A stretch of 64,000 nucleotides of DNA from Mixophyes australis (Eukaryota; Chordata; Amphibia; Anura; Limnodynastidae), in assembly GCA_036250195.1 (NCBI GenBank), contig JAVHZZ010000004.1, positions 321,060,128 through 321,124,127 of the forward strand, given 5' to 3'. The notes below the pieces were generated by a model. That model was not told the DNA's origin, did not search any database, and was given only the letters and a program-made list of their open reading frames with translations. A program made the position numbers and the translations under genes. Shown here one piece after another: positions 9,435-21,538 of this stretch (position 1 is its first letter; each line of letters begins with the position of its first letter).

Positions 9435-11149
9435 TCCCTTTGTTGTGGGGTAGATCTACCCATAGTCTCTTATGTAAAGTAGACATCAAAACCAATACTT
9501 CTCCAATGTTAAAACATATTGTGTGTTCTGTCGTTCACGTAGAATCACTGTCACCATAGGATTCATTGTCCTTTAATAACTTAATTCTAATGTTAAGAAT
9601 GGAGAATAAATTGAGCACATTCAGAATAAACATGAATACATGTATGCCTATATTCTTTCAGACACTTTTCCATCAATCATTTATGTTCATTCATACAGTT
9701 CATAACTTACATGAAGCTCATCATCTATAAATACACCTACAATTTAATAGTTGATATAAGATAAATGTGGTACTATGTACTGTATTCAAATTTTTTTCAA
9801 GGCACTTGCTTAGTAAAACTAGTAGACGTGCTACAAAGCTACTTAAATATAGGCTATTAAATTAATCCACTTGTGTGTGCCATTAGTGTGCTCTCAGTGT
9901 AACTAGTTGTATATAGAACATGTAGGGCTTGATTCATCAAGGCAATGCAATCTGAGCGCAATCGGTGCTCAATATTGTAATTTCATCATTTTCCAATAAG
10001 CATTGTCTGCGATTTGTGTGGTTCCAAAACACAAGCAATCTATTTAACAAAAGCAAAAGTTTAGCAGTTCAATTAATAAGTACAGTACAGCCGATACATG
10101 ATACATACTGTACATACATACGCTGCGCCTGCTGCGCTCTTTGCTGGATCCAGCTAGACAGTCTTTCAGCCCTGATGACTGTGGTCAGTGTGACTGCCCG
10201 AGCTGATTCCAGGGAGCTGTATATATACATATAGTGATACAGTGAAGACAATACAGGTCACTTGGCAAGTTTCCATAGGTTCAGGCTTCAGGAAGGTCCA
10301 GTGTAATGCAGTCGTTAGGTCAGTTCAAACAACCCCCTCCAGGGGTGGGGGTCAGCATTCCAAGGGTAGGAGTCAGGTCTCCAGATGAAGCATTCCAACT
10401 TTCTTGCCAATATTCCAGTTTAAACTAGTCTATTTACATTACAAAGATAATTTCATTCTAACCATTTATTCCTATCATCGATAACAAAAATACGCAATGT
10501 GCTATCCCTTCAGCGAATAAACCGGACAACTGCAGATAAATAAATTATTTGAATGATACAAAACATGACATGCTTCCCGTGACCTGAACTTTAGATATCA
10601 CTAAAGTGTACATATAACCTTATAATATATAATTATAAACCAAATAACATCTGCTCATAAACAACTATGGATTGGAACTATCTTAAATATGAAGTAAATG
10701 TATATGTAAATGTGTAAGTGCGAGTGTATGCATGCGTGATTTATTGTGCGATTATACCACATGTAATGGCGTACGCTTCGCAATCGCATGGTAAAACAAT
10801 ATTAATCAATATCCTTTTTTTATCCAATTATATGACTTCGACAGCACATATTTAGGCTTTCCGTGCGCCCGAATTCATCAAGGCATGGATCTCAAGATAC
10901 GTGCTCTGTTGAATGCAGGTGCAGGGATGCTCTGAATTTTGGTACTACACAGGACGCTGCAGGATTCGTACCCGTCAGTGGGTCCAGCTCTATACAGACT
11001 CTGTATGTGCTGGACTTTATAAAATCGGGGAGTCACATGCATTCCTACCTGATTTTGCAACTACCAGCACTAGGGTTAATATCGTTTGGATGGGGGGATG
11101 CCGTGCTTTTGTAATGCCGCCGGACCTGCCGGCTGAGCATAGACTAGCC
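9435..11149. other. Mostly unrecognised; MITE-like ends
   Basis: No gene is supported. GCTTGATTCATCAAGGCAAT at about 9929 and GAATTCATCAAGGCATGG near 10870 look like ends of the TGATTCATCAAGG-type MITEs common in this window, but matching partner ends were not found. The rest is AT-rich and unclassified. Confidence 0.4.
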
Positions 11150-11390
11150 CCATAGTTGGTGAAAGAGATATGGCAGAGAAACAAGTTACTCTGACGGCCG
11201 GTGAGCTGGATATGGCCGTGGCTGCGTGCGCTCGAGTTTGGGATGCTCCTACGGCCAAATGGCTATGTCAGAGTAACTTGTAACTCACCGGCCGTCAGAG
11301 TAACTTGTTTCTCTGCCGGTCGGTGAGCTGGATACAGTCGTGGCTGCGTGCGCTCGAGTTTGGGATGCTCCTACAGCCAATGTCAACTTT
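11150..11390. repeat. Tandem partial duplication with a 34-bp inverted repeat
   Basis: The segment GTGAGCTGGATA...GTGGCTGCGTGCGCTCGAG...GATGCTCCTAC occurs at 11201-11258 and 11326-11381 (about 125 bp apart). Around the first unit, 11172-11205 is the exact reverse complement of 11284-11317 (core CAAGTTACTCTGACGGCC). It is GC-rich compared with its surroundings. Confidence 0.75.
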
Positions 11391-11546
11391 GTCAATAAAA
11401 GCCTTTGACACTTATGAAATGCTTATAATTTTAGTTCAGGATACAATAGCAACACCCGACAAAATGGTCTAAAATCACAGATGCAGCAAATTTTGTGAAA
11501 ACCAATATTTGTGTCATCCTCAAAACTTGTGAATAAGATATTGCTT

Positions 11547-11596
11547 ATATATATATATATATCTATATATCTATATATATATATATATATATATAT

Positions 11597-11636
<40 letters not shown>
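11547..11636. repeat. (AT)n microsatellite with ATCT interruptions
   Basis: About 90 bp of alternating AT with a few ATCT/ATAG units. Confidence 0.95.
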
Positions 11637-11640
<4 letters not shown>

Positions 11641-14039
11641 TGTTTGTGTTATAGTTAATTTTTAAGGTGTTGACAATCGCCAAAATCTAAGCAGAATTCT
11701 CATTTGTGTGAATATTAATTATTCAACTTATTTTATTTATTTACAAGTCAAGAGGTATATATGAGAGGCTGCTTTATGATAAGCTAATTTAGATGTCACC
11801 TTGAGACAGAACCATAATGTGTATATTGTGGTGAACACAAAAATATATCATATATGGGGAACTGTCAGATATATATTGTAAACATTAAGTTGAATTCGTG
11901 TTGTTATAAATGTGGTTGAGGTTTGTTTTAAAATGTGAATTTTCTATGTTGTATCTTCTATTATTAATGTTTTTATTGAAGCAAAACAAATCTGGTTTTC
12001 CTATTCTCGAAATTAGATAACAGGTAAATATGCATATAGGTTGCATTCTATGGTTGGGCAAGTTAGTTAATACTTATGAACTAATCTATATATGAATGTA
12101 CTTTTGTAAGATATGCATAAATATATTCATGAGCATTTATAGTTTGTCATTTTTGGGTGGACAGACTGCAAACTACAGCCCAGGCTGCTATCTAGAGACC
12201 AAGAATGTAATAGAAGGGTTCAGGAGAATCTTGGGGGAACGGGGAGGAGCCAAAAAGGAACAGGCTAGTGAGAGAAGTAATGTGTGTGTGACTGCTGCCT
12301 GAGCTAATGAGGGATCTTCCTACAATGAACCACTGAATGCTATGGCTGTGAATTGTTGTTTTGAGGGATGTTTGCAGCCAGCCCATAAAGAAGCACCTTT
12401 GCCGTATAGGGAAAGACCTAACATGCCACTGCCCATGAGATGTCAGCAGGACATATATAAAGACAGATAAGGTACTTTTGCTTTGCTATGTTCAAGTTAT
12501 TTAAGCGAAACTTCAAACTGTGTTATAAAAACCTCTGACCGGGACTGAAATATTGCTATTGAGAGGTGTTATAGCACTAGCTAAAGGAAGACTTTGTTCA
12601 AGCCAAATCTGCTGATTTAAAATGATCTGTAAACTGACTGAAACTGCCTAAAATGGATGCTGATGAGAAAAGTGCAAGTTGTTTAACCGTACAGTTGCTG
12701 GCAGAGGGTTCATTAGTCCATTAGATGGATTGCTAAGTGGACCCTGTCCTTTACTCTGGAAATCGTTTATAGTGCATAATTGCTGTTGTTTACAGAGCTC
12801 AGGAGTCAAGCAGGCATCAAGGTGACTACTGATTTCAACTTGTACAAGTAAACAAGCTTCAAGTATCAGCTGACACTTCGCTTAAACCTGTGGATTATAA
12901 TTTACTCCCTTGGATTCTGTATGTCAAAAAATGAACTAGAAACCATTTAATCTGAACCAGTTGGATTATTCCTTTTTGCACCTCTACTGATTTTTGTGTG
13001 ATAAGTATGATCTTTATAATTGCTCTAAAAGTATTATGATTGATTAGTCTATATTATCTGCTGCTGCAGCATTTAGTGTAATGGTCTAATTAACTTGTAG
13101 CTACCAGTTGTCTCCTAAAGTATCAATCCAGTTAAATCCATTTTACTGATGCACAGTGTCTAAATTTAAAGTGGGATATATTTATTCTGCGACCTATGTG
13201 TTGTGTTAATTTATGTTTGCATATTGTTGAACCAAGATTCCAAAAATGTTATTTATTTTGTGACATGCTGAATAACATTGCATGTTGATGGTATTGTGCT
13301 ATTACTTCTCTACACTACCACTACTTATCTGCTGCTGTGGTAAAGCCTTATGCCACAAGCAGAGAATAAACCCACAAGTTTATGCAATTAAAGCCCTGTG
13401 TTCCTTGTTTTATTCCAACACTACTGGGGGGACCTTTGCCTCTCTACCATACCATCAGGCCCATACAATCCTTCCTTATGCTACTTTTGGGGTGCCAACC
13501 ATCTGCCCTGTTACATTAAATTAACAGTGATAGCATGGAAACATTGAAACAGTGTTTATTACATGTTTAGTGTGTGCTTAAAGGCTTTTAATCCATACTT
13601 AGCAAAGCAAGCCCCATTTGTCAAACTCCTCCCTTCAGCAATTGAAAGCTTTTGCTCCCCTGCAGATAATACTCTGCCCTCCATTTCTATGAAGGTTTAA
13701 GTAAAATATGACAGCACAAAAGGAACATTTGCACATAGATATAAAGTAACTTTTTGGTTTCTTGTCATTGTTAGCAGAGCAAAGCAATGTCCGTTTCCAA
13801 CAGAACCGCACCTGCCTCTTCTGCTGGCCATGCCCTCTGACTTAAACTTCCTGCTCAGCGACGTGACCTTGAGTTGCTAATATCCACGCACTTCACTGTA
13901 AACAGCTACCCCATGGCATTTAAGTAGAGAGAACACATGTGTTACTGGACTCAAAACTGCTCTGTACTTTGGTTTCCACTGAGGTTTCTGGGAAGGAAAT
14001 AATGACCCTTTCAAATATGACCAGCAGAGGGGGACTAAT
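11637..14039. other. Unclassified sequence, possible old LTR 3' end near 13515
   Basis: No gene supported. Near 13365-13515 the plus strand has AATAAA, then ATTAAAG, then a GT-rich stretch, and ends CTGCCCTGTTACA. This resembles the R-U5 end of an LTR, but no matching TGTAAC start or target duplication was found, so it is not called. The rest is AT-rich. Confidence 0.35.
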
Positions 14040-15985
14040 ATATGACTATGTGAGAAGGTGTACCGGTGCTGTGTCCGAGAAGAGGGCAAAGACAGAAGAG
14101 TAGATAGAAGAGATGAAAGAAGGAGAGAAGAAAAGTCTCAACTTATCTGTCCATGGATCTGTGGCAGGTGAGTCCATTCTCTTTTTTCCCGCAGGTTCTG
14201 GCAGCAGGAGGCAGGTGAGCCAATCAGGGCTCACCCTTCCCTATTGGCCAATCAGCGACCGGGAAGGGGAGCCAATCACGGCTACCCTCCAGCTATTTGA
14301 ATTATTGACACTACAGACAGCCAATCAAGGCTCGCCGCATCGACTCTGCATGACGTCAACACGCCCACTGCTATATAAACTCCTGGGCGCCGCCATCTTT
14401 AGTTTAGCCCGAAGGCAGAGAACAGCAGAAAGGACTTCGTGGGACATCCAGAAAAATAGAAGAAGCGTCGGCGGCGGAAGTGGCAGGGAGCCCTTGTATG
14501 GTCTAAGAGGTACTCTGCCACAAATGAAGGCACTGGGAGAACTACTGAGTCAAGAAAGAAGACGGTGGAAGAGGCAGGAAAACTTTGTAAGGGCTAGGAT
14601 CTACCCTGCCATGAGAAGATGACAGAAGAAGATGCCGGGATCAAGCAAAGAAGATATCACTGGCGGGACCAAAAGACAGCGGAGAGCAGTGCATAGAAGT
14701 GGAGAAGAGGCGCCACCGGCTGGAAGGTCTTGAAGACCTGAAGACGCCGGGACAAGCTAATTATCCTGCGCAGAGCAGGAAAGTATAAAATACTCTTTTG
14801 GGCAGTTCGTGCACAAGTCCCGTGGGTAATTTGGCACTAGGCCTATGGGCAAGCAGTGTGCACAAAGACTTGGCCCATTAGGGGATAGGTAGGTATATTG
14901 GGGCACGCAGTCCCTTTAGTTTAGCTAGGTCCCAGGCCCATTAGTCTAGGGCACAAGGCCCCTAGGATAAATTAGTGGCCATAAGGCCCATTAGGTAGAG
15001 TGTGCAGTAGACCATTAGTTAGTTGAATTAGACACAAGGCTCATTAGGCTGGGCACCAGGCCCATAGGTAGTAAGGAGAGCACAAAGTCCTTTAGCTAGA
15101 AGGGCATAAGGCCATATAGATAGTAATTTGGGGCACAAGGCCCCTAGTTACTAAGGGGGCATAAGGCCCATAGTTAGGCAGGGCACAAGGCCCATTAGTT
15201 GGGTGATTAGGGCACAAGGTCCTTAGTTTGTTTACAGGGCACAAGGCCTTTAGTAGGAGGGGTGCAAGGCCCATTGCTAGGTAGGGTGCAAGGCCCACAG
15301 CTAGCTGAGCACCAGGCCCATATAGTAGGAGGGCGCAAGGCCCTTTGTGTAGTGGGGCACTAAACCCTTGATAGTTGTTTAGGGGCACTAGGCCATATGT
15401 TGTTAGGAGGGCGCTAAACCCTGGTTAGCGCAGGAGGGCACTAGCCCCTGATTACTTAGCAGGGTGTTAGGCTCTTGAGGAAATGGGACATCTGGTCCCT
15501 TGTGAGTGTAGTGGTAGCTAAGAGTGGCATATGAGGCCCCTCTACCCAGTCCAGAAGGGCACATAAAGTCCTGAGACCAACAGAGGCGGTCTTAAAAGCC
15601 GGTATTCAGGCGGCAAGCGGAGACCTCGGAGGGTCTGAGTAGCGGCAGAGACAGGTGGCCGAGGATGGGTGAGAAGCGGCAGGATCGGTCCGCTCCCAGA
15701 GTAGAAGAAGTGACCATTGGTGAGGTGATCACTGTGAAATAACACACGAGCTGTTGGTGTTGTTTATAAATAAACTGTCTCTTTTTGGTATCCTTCCCCT
15801 GTTGGAACCAAAGGTCTTGCTCCAGCAACAGTGGATGCTCTGCTGTGAACAGACGCAGGATGTAGTTCCTGAAGTGTTGTTGAGAAGCCCATGGTGTGTC
15901 TCATAGTGGTCCCACAGGATTAGGTGAGTACATGGGGAAGGGGATTGCAGTTTGTGTGACTTTGTTCCCCTAGGCATCCGCTACA
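14040..15985 (+). repeat. Promoter-like repeat with GGCACAAGGCCC array, copy 1
   Basis: This block is homologous to 55845-57480. It opens with GGTTCTGGCAGCAG at about 14190, then several CCAATCA boxes, a CRE (TGACGTCA at about 14350), a TATA box (CTATATAAAC near 14372), and CGCCATCTTTAG, in the order of a strong polymerase II promoter and start site. A GA-rich leader follows, then a degenerate minisatellite (separate entry), then a conserved tail with AGAAGAAGTGACCATTG near 15705. A plus-strand AATAAA lies at about 15770. It could be the LTR or 5' UTR of an unidentified retroelement. No protein is supported. Confidence 0.6.
14790..15540 (+). repeat. Degenerate GGCACAAGGCCC minisatellite
   Basis: Roughly 20-35 bp units built on GGGCACAAGGCCCATTAG repeat more than 20 times with heavy divergence and variable spacers. 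Minus-strand reading frames with repeated GPCAL are a by-product of the array and are not genes. Confidence 0.8.
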
Positions 15986-16005
15986 ACTACATTTTGTTTT
16001 GTTGT

Positions 16006-16834
16006 TGTCACGAGCCGCGGCGGTACTTACAGCCGCCGCGACTCACTTCCTCCTCTGTCCTGCGTCCCGGCCGTCACCTTGACGACCGGGACGTCACTTG
16101 CGGGCAAGACCCAACGCTTTTGTTCAGCGCTGCGTCCCGGCAATGAAAGGAAGCCGGGCGCATGAGCAAGAACTTACTATGTACATTTCTTTGATCTAAC
16201 GGTTTGGTGAACAGTGTCTTAGCTGCAGGGTCACCTATATATTTCCATCTATTCACTTTGGAATCAAAACTCTATTGACTGTTAGCGCCGGGGGGATCCC
16301 CTAGGGGATAATTGTTGGCATGAGCAAGATCCCATTGGCTAGCCTGCGGGCTAATAGTAATTAATTATGCAGAGATGATTGGCGGTGATTGTGCCAGAGC
16401 TAGGCTCTGATTGGCCACATGAAGTACTTAGCCTCCCTGCCGGTTATAGCATCTGTGTAGTGCACTTGCTGACCTGCTCTCTGTTTCTGCTGAATTGCTG
16501 TTGTGACCATAGCCTGTTTACTGGATTTTTCCTTCTTGCCTGTTTCCCTGATCTTTTGGCCTGTACTTCGAATTCTTCTGACCTGCTCGTGACCCGGACC
16601 CTTTGGCATGTTCTGACTATTCTTCTTTGCAAGTGACCCCTCACCTCGGCTAGTTTACTGGATTCGCTGTCTGCCATTACTCCTCATTCCTGGGTTCTCC
16701 GTAGCCAGTACCCATCACACGACCCTCAGTTTGTCTGCAGCCAAGTCTGTCCCCACCACTAGGGGCAACAGTGAACACCAGACTTTCGGAGCAGACTCCG
16801 GGTTTTGTGGTATTGGCTGCTGGAGTTCCTAACA
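16006..16834 (+). mobile_element. Solo LTR, 829 bp
   Basis: The block starts TGTCACGAGCC and ends TTCCTAACA. It is flanked on both sides by GTTGT (16001-16005 and 16835-16839), a perfect 5-bp target duplication. No coding sequence or partner LTR is present, so recombination between two LTRs probably removed the body. A GC-rich first half and TTATA-like element near 16443 fit an LTR promoter. Ty3/gypsy is likely from the 5-bp duplication, but the family is not certain. Confidence 0.82.
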
Positions 16835-16839
16835 GTTGT

Positions 16840-17108
16840 AAAGGGATTTTAGCACACAACTGACAACTCTTGATAGTTATAAAGAGAATAAGTTTGTGTA
16901 GAGCTTTTTATTTTTCTAATGAACTTTATTTATATATTACAATGAGTCTGGATCAAATTAATACTTGAATTCCACTGTCCTAAAGTTGGCAAAATTCATT
17001 TATTCCAGTCAAAAATGTTGTGCAGAAAGAACTTATAGAGACAGTACAAGAAATTGCAGAAAAGAAGGGAATGAATCTAAAAATGTATGGAGCATTATTA
17101 CAAAGAGG
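16840..17108. other. No feature seen
   Basis: AT-rich, unclassified. Confidence 0.4.
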
Positions 17109-17283
17109 GGGGTATAATAACTAAACTGCGGGCTTGAAAAAAGTGGAGATGTTGCCTTTTGCAACCAATCAGATTCTAGCTGTCATTTTGTAGAATGCAC
17201 TAACAAATGATAACTAGAATCTGATTGGTTGCTGTAGGCAACATCTCCACTTTTTTAAACTCGCAGTTTAGTATATATACCCC
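17109..17283. mobile_element. Palindromic MITE (GGGGTATA...ACTAAACTGC ends)
   Basis: Inverted repeat of about 175 bp. The arms read ACTAAACTGCGGGCTTGAAA, then GTGGAGATGTTGCC, then GCAACCAATCAGATTCTAGC, with the complement in the right arm ending ATATATACCCC. Same family as 47284-47431 and 61749-61922. Confidence 0.85.
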
Positions 17284-18473
17284 AGGGAATTGAATTGGCC
17301 CTCTAAAATGCTATGTCACTTCTTCACCCTAATCTTTGTACATCTGCAATATTTATCTACTGTACCACAAGGACTCCAGGTGCTGCTACCTTTATTAAAA
17401 CAGCAGATCCCAGCATTCAGATCAGGTCCTACCCTGCCTGGCTCCAACAGCTTGGGTGCCAATATCTAGTATCTGATGCATTTGGGTGTTACAGCTCAAG
17501 CCCCATCGGGTCTGGTTGCAAATATTACCACTGCAATCCCTGTTGCTATGCCACTGATCTTTTCTATCACCCACCTTAGCACCCATTCAGCCACACTACC
17601 TTAACTTTGAGCATAAATTGGGACACTTTCTCCTCTATGAGCTGTTCACTAGTTTATCTGCCCACATATTCACCCATCACTATATGGAGATGAACCTAAA
17701 ATAATGAAGAACATTGCTCATAGTACAAGAGGTGGGTGTAAGAAGATTTATATTTCAATTATTGCAGACAGCTGAAATGCAAAATGTCCTGCAGATGGTT
17801 ATACCTCAAATATCATATTTTCTGTTTATGCTAAAGGCGTATGATTACTACATAACAACAAACTATTCTTGCTTGCAAGTGGACTAATTATCCACACGGA
17901 AGGACCCTGTACCAATGCTCATTTGATAAATAATTGTAAAGTATGCAACATATCTTGCTTTTTTGTATGCTACTGTAATTAGACTTGCCTTTGTTTACGA
18001 ACCCTCAAAGATGAAAAAGTAGGGTCACTGTTCGCATAATGCTCCTGATCTACTTGTTTGTGCCTTGCAATGCTGTTAAGTACATGCAAGCATTCTATTT
18101 ACTGAACCATCATGCTTTTTTATAATAGCTCTCAACTTCAATATATTACCTGAGAGCTTTAACTGATTCTGCTGCCATCGGGAAAACAAAGGAGATTATA
18201 TTTGAATATTTTATAAATGAAGTGGTTTACTTTATAAAGCGTATAACGAATAGCTCATAGCCTTGGCATTTAAAGTAACACTAAATGCAAATTGAAACTG
18301 TATAAAGAACCAATCCGGCACACTAGTATAAGTACTAGTACATTTTCAAAAAATTTTCCTATGTGGGAACAGCTGTAATACTTATTAGCACAGTTTGCAT
18401 GATTGAGGAAACCCTGACAATCTGCCCTGTTGGGTTTTTCTTGGGTAGTGTTGTGTAACTTTCAATAAGATCA
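17284..18473. other. No feature seen
   Basis: About 1.2 kb of AT-rich sequence with no supported gene or repeat. Confidence 0.4.
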
Positions 18474-18600
18474 CTGTCATATTAATGGTTTTAAAGCGGC
18501 AATGCCAAGTCCCGCCGCCTAACTAATCTAACCTAAGCGTTAAGTTTAGGGTTACGCCGCAGGACCCAACGTTGACAATTTAAAACCGCAAATATGACAG
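18474..18600. mobile_element. Short MITE with GTCATATT...TTTAAA ends
   Basis: CTGTCATATTAATGGTTTTA at the left is mirrored by TAAAACCGCAAATATGACAG at the right. The 127-bp body contains GCCGCC...TAACCTAAGCGTTAA...TTACGCCGC, itself partly palindromic. Confidence 0.7.
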
Positions 18601-18678
18601 CCGCACTTTTAAGTGACGTCAAAACGACATCTCAGCATTTCTTCTCTTCGGAATTTAGCTCAAGTGTCGAATACATTA

Positions 18679-18833
18679 GGGGTAAATGTATCATACTCCG
18701 GTTTCTTCAACTCGCGGGAGTTCGGCGAGATGACAGCTAAAATTTAAAGTGCCACTGCCTTGTAAAGGCAAGTTTCCCTTTACAAGGCAGAGTCCCGCGA
18801 GTTGAAGAAACCGGAGTATGATATATTTACCCC
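18679..18833. mobile_element. Palindromic MITE (GGGGTAAATGTATCATACTCC ends)
   Basis: A near-perfect inverted repeat: the left arm GGGGTAAATGTATCATAC...GGTTTCTTCAACTCGCGGGA is mirrored by TCCCGCGAGTTGAAGAAACC...GTATGATATATTTACCCC. TA flanks both ends, as for Tc1/mariner-like elements. Confidence 0.85.
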
Positions 18834-19248
18834 TAGGTGTCACTTTTAATGTCAGTCTATATTTATTTATGGTTGACCATATAAGCATTATGTTTTTTTG
18901 GTTGCTATAGTAACTGTCGGGCTTATCAATATAGGGAAAATGACTACCATCGCTCTCATTTACTCCCATTAGCATCATATACATAACTGTAGGCTCTCTC
19001 AGTGAGGGAGAACTTGTCCTAGAGTGCTGCAGAGAGCATGCTCATAAGTGCATTGTTTACTGAGAGTAACTGCACTTCGGGGAAACACATGGAATTATGT
19101 GGCAAAAATAGCCCTAAAGCTCTCTGACTCAGTTCTGAACCTTTTGAAGATGGAAGCAGTAGTATAGGTAACATATATGGTGTGATATTTACTGTTTTGG
19201 GGCACCAAGAAATGGATTTTGTTGAACAAGTTGTGATGTACACAATGA
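18834..19248. other. No feature seen
   Basis: AT-rich, unclassified. Confidence 0.4.
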
Positions 19249-19554
19249 GCCTGATTCATTAAAGAAAGTAAGGCAAATAAAAAACAGTAAGTTTTCTTCT
19301 GGACAAACCATATTACAATGCAAGGAGTGCAAATTAGTTTATTATTTTAAACATAAGTTAAATACTGGCTATTTTTTCATGTAGCACACAAATATTTGAT
19401 AGCTTACTTTTTTTACTGACCTTTAAAGTTGATCTAGGATATGCCCTACCCCAACTATAAATTTGTCCTCACATTTTAAATTTTCCTCCCCATCCAATGC
19501 AACATGATTTTGTCAATGTGCAAATTTTTTGTTGCTTTAATTTCCTTGATGAAC
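19249..19554. mobile_element. MITE with CCTGATTCATTAAAGAAA ends
   Basis: The left end CCTGATTCATTAAAGAAAGT is imperfectly mirrored at the right by TTTCCTTGATGAACCT. The AT-rich 300-bp body is non-coding. Similar left ends occur near 9929, 28568 and 62249, so it is a dispersed family. Confidence 0.65.
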
Positions 19555-20037
19555 CTTGCACAAATTGCAGATTTATTTGACAGACTAATTAGCTTACTTC
19601 AGCATCATAAAAGACATCAGCATTGCAAGCTAATAGAATTCTAGGTAATTAAAGTTCTAATGTTAACTTCATGTACAATTTACAAAATATTTTTGTGATT
19701 GCATTTATGGTCAAACACCACTAGTTATGTTTAACTAAACTTTTAATGTGTATCTTAGGCTGCTGGCTGTTCCACAAGTCTAAGGATAAATGTATCAAAC
19801 TGCGCTTTATTCGGCAGATTATAACTGCCTCACATCGCCAGAAATTCCCAGCGGTTTAGTGCTCCAAACTACCGCATTCATTCTACGGCGGTTTGAAGGT
19901 TGAACTTAAAACCACCAGTGATATGTGGTGGGTTAAAAACACCTAATCTGCCGTCAGTTTAGTTAAATTTTGGGGCGGTGGGTGTATGGTACTAATTATT
20001 AAATAAATGTATAAATCCATTTTCAACTCCAGAGTTT
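19555..20037. other. Unclassified, possible MITE end
   Basis: AAGGATAAATGTATCAAACTGCG at about 19790 resembles the GGGGTAAATGTATCAA MITE end, but no partner arm was seen. Otherwise nothing recognised. Confidence 0.35.
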
Positions 20038-21040
20038 TGTAACAGAGACTGTTGAGAGGAGGAGCCTCAGAGCGAGTGAAGTTTGAGGAGACATTTTGTG
20101 AAAAGAGACAGGTTGTTTTCTGCTATGCTGTTGTGAGGAAAAGTGAGAGATAGACTGCTGCAGTGGGCTGATGTGTGTTTCCAGCCAGAAACCTGTATTT
20201 GCAAAGACTTGAAGACAAGAGCTGATACCAGTGAGTCAGATTGGAACGGACAACTATCTACACAACAGGAAACAGGTCTGTGTAATCGAACAGACTGTGT
20301 ATTCTCACACACTACACAGTATATCCTACATTTTAACAGCTATGAGCTAGATATACAGAGACATTTTCTTAACAAGTGTAGACCCTCACCCAACCTTCCA
20401 GTACATACCTGAGACAGTAACTGCTGTTTTTTATTGTTGTACTGAAGTTACATTATAATTGTGTACCTCCGTTATTATAAAAGTGCCTCCTGTCCATTTC
20501 TAACGTGCACATTTACAAAAGTCTGGCCAGTGCAAACATCTATGCTAATTCGATCTGCTGACGAGGGACGTCATTAAAGGGGATTCATTGACTGTGATAT
20601 CATTTGCTTGTGGTATATTGTTTGAAATTAATGTTATTTATGATATTAGGGACTAGAACGGTATTAATGTATTCTTAGATAGTTTATGTAACCAAATTGT
20701 TTACATTATAGAAGTATTGACATATAGATATTGCTTTTGTTATACTGAAGTAAGCCAGGGCCAAGTTAAATGTACTATAAGGTACCGTGACTGAAACCTC
20801 TAATAGCTCAGGCTTGTAAATACTGTATTCAGATATTACTTATTGCTAATCATTCATTGTTTAAAAATATTTTAGCTTTGTAGTGTGCCTGTATAAATCT
20901 GACGTCACTTCACACATTTGGTGTCCTACTTGTATTAGGTTCTCTGTCCCACTGCCGTGCTGTGACCGAGAGAAGAGCATCCAGAGACCAGGTACGATCC
21001 ACACTACACTCTAATAACACCAACCTACAGGGGTGTTACA
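20038..21040 (+). repeat. Possible solo LTR (TGTAAC...GTTACA)
   Basis: The block starts TGTAACAGAGACTG and ends GGGGTGTTACA, giving 6-bp inverted ends. A TATA-like GTATAAAT and a CRE-like GACGTCAC lie near 20890. The flanking 5-mers (AGTTT and GTAGT) do not match, so there is no target-duplication support. Confidence 0.35.
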
Positions 21041-21056
21041 GTAGTACCACATGCAC

Positions 21057-21538
21057 CAGCATACCCATGCTGCCAGGGCATGCCGGCAATGGGGAACCAC
21101 AAATGCCAGTATGCCCTGGCACTCAGGGCCTGCAGGGACCTGTAGTGAGCCAGAGAAAATGTCAATAAAACACACACACACAGGTTTAAAATAATTTTAT
21201 TTGAAATTAAAATGTCCCTCATTAACTCATGCCCTGACTTAAGGCCATGGGAAATCCCTGTGAATATAACAGACATGGCTGGAACTGTGTTATATTTATG
21301 GCTCTAATGACGCTAAGAGCTCATGTTCGACCAGAGCTCTTAGCATCTATGAAGAGGTGCCATGCCTGGATCTAGGTGAGAAATAAAGAGGGTGAATGAG
21401 GGTTGTGTAGGGGAGCTTTTATTTTAGATAAATGTATTTTGAACCATAATGCACTACAGGTTCCACCAGGCCCTGGGTGTCAAAGCATGCCTGTGGTTCC
21501 TCAAGTGCCAGCATGTCCTGGCAGCTATGGGTGTGCTG
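21057..21538. mobile_element. Non-autonomous element with about 50-bp inverted ends
   Basis: Left arm CAGCATACCCATGCTGCCAG...GGGGAACCACAAATGCC (21057-21106) is mirrored by GGTTCCTCAAGTGCCAG...CAGCTATGGGTGTGCTG (about 21490-21538). The 380-bp interior has no coding frame. Flanking target duplication was not resolved. Confidence 0.65.

Noticed and set aside
13365..13515. LTR-like end with AATAAA and GTTACA
   Set aside because: No matching start or target duplication within several kb.
14113..14622. 169-codon frame across the promoter-like repeat
   Set aside because: The equivalent frame is not kept open in the copy at 56 kb and it runs through CCAAT, CRE and TATA elements.
15092..15388. 98-codon frame with GPCAL repeats
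   Set aside because: Product of the degenerate GGCACAAGGCCC array; no conservation of frame between the two copies.
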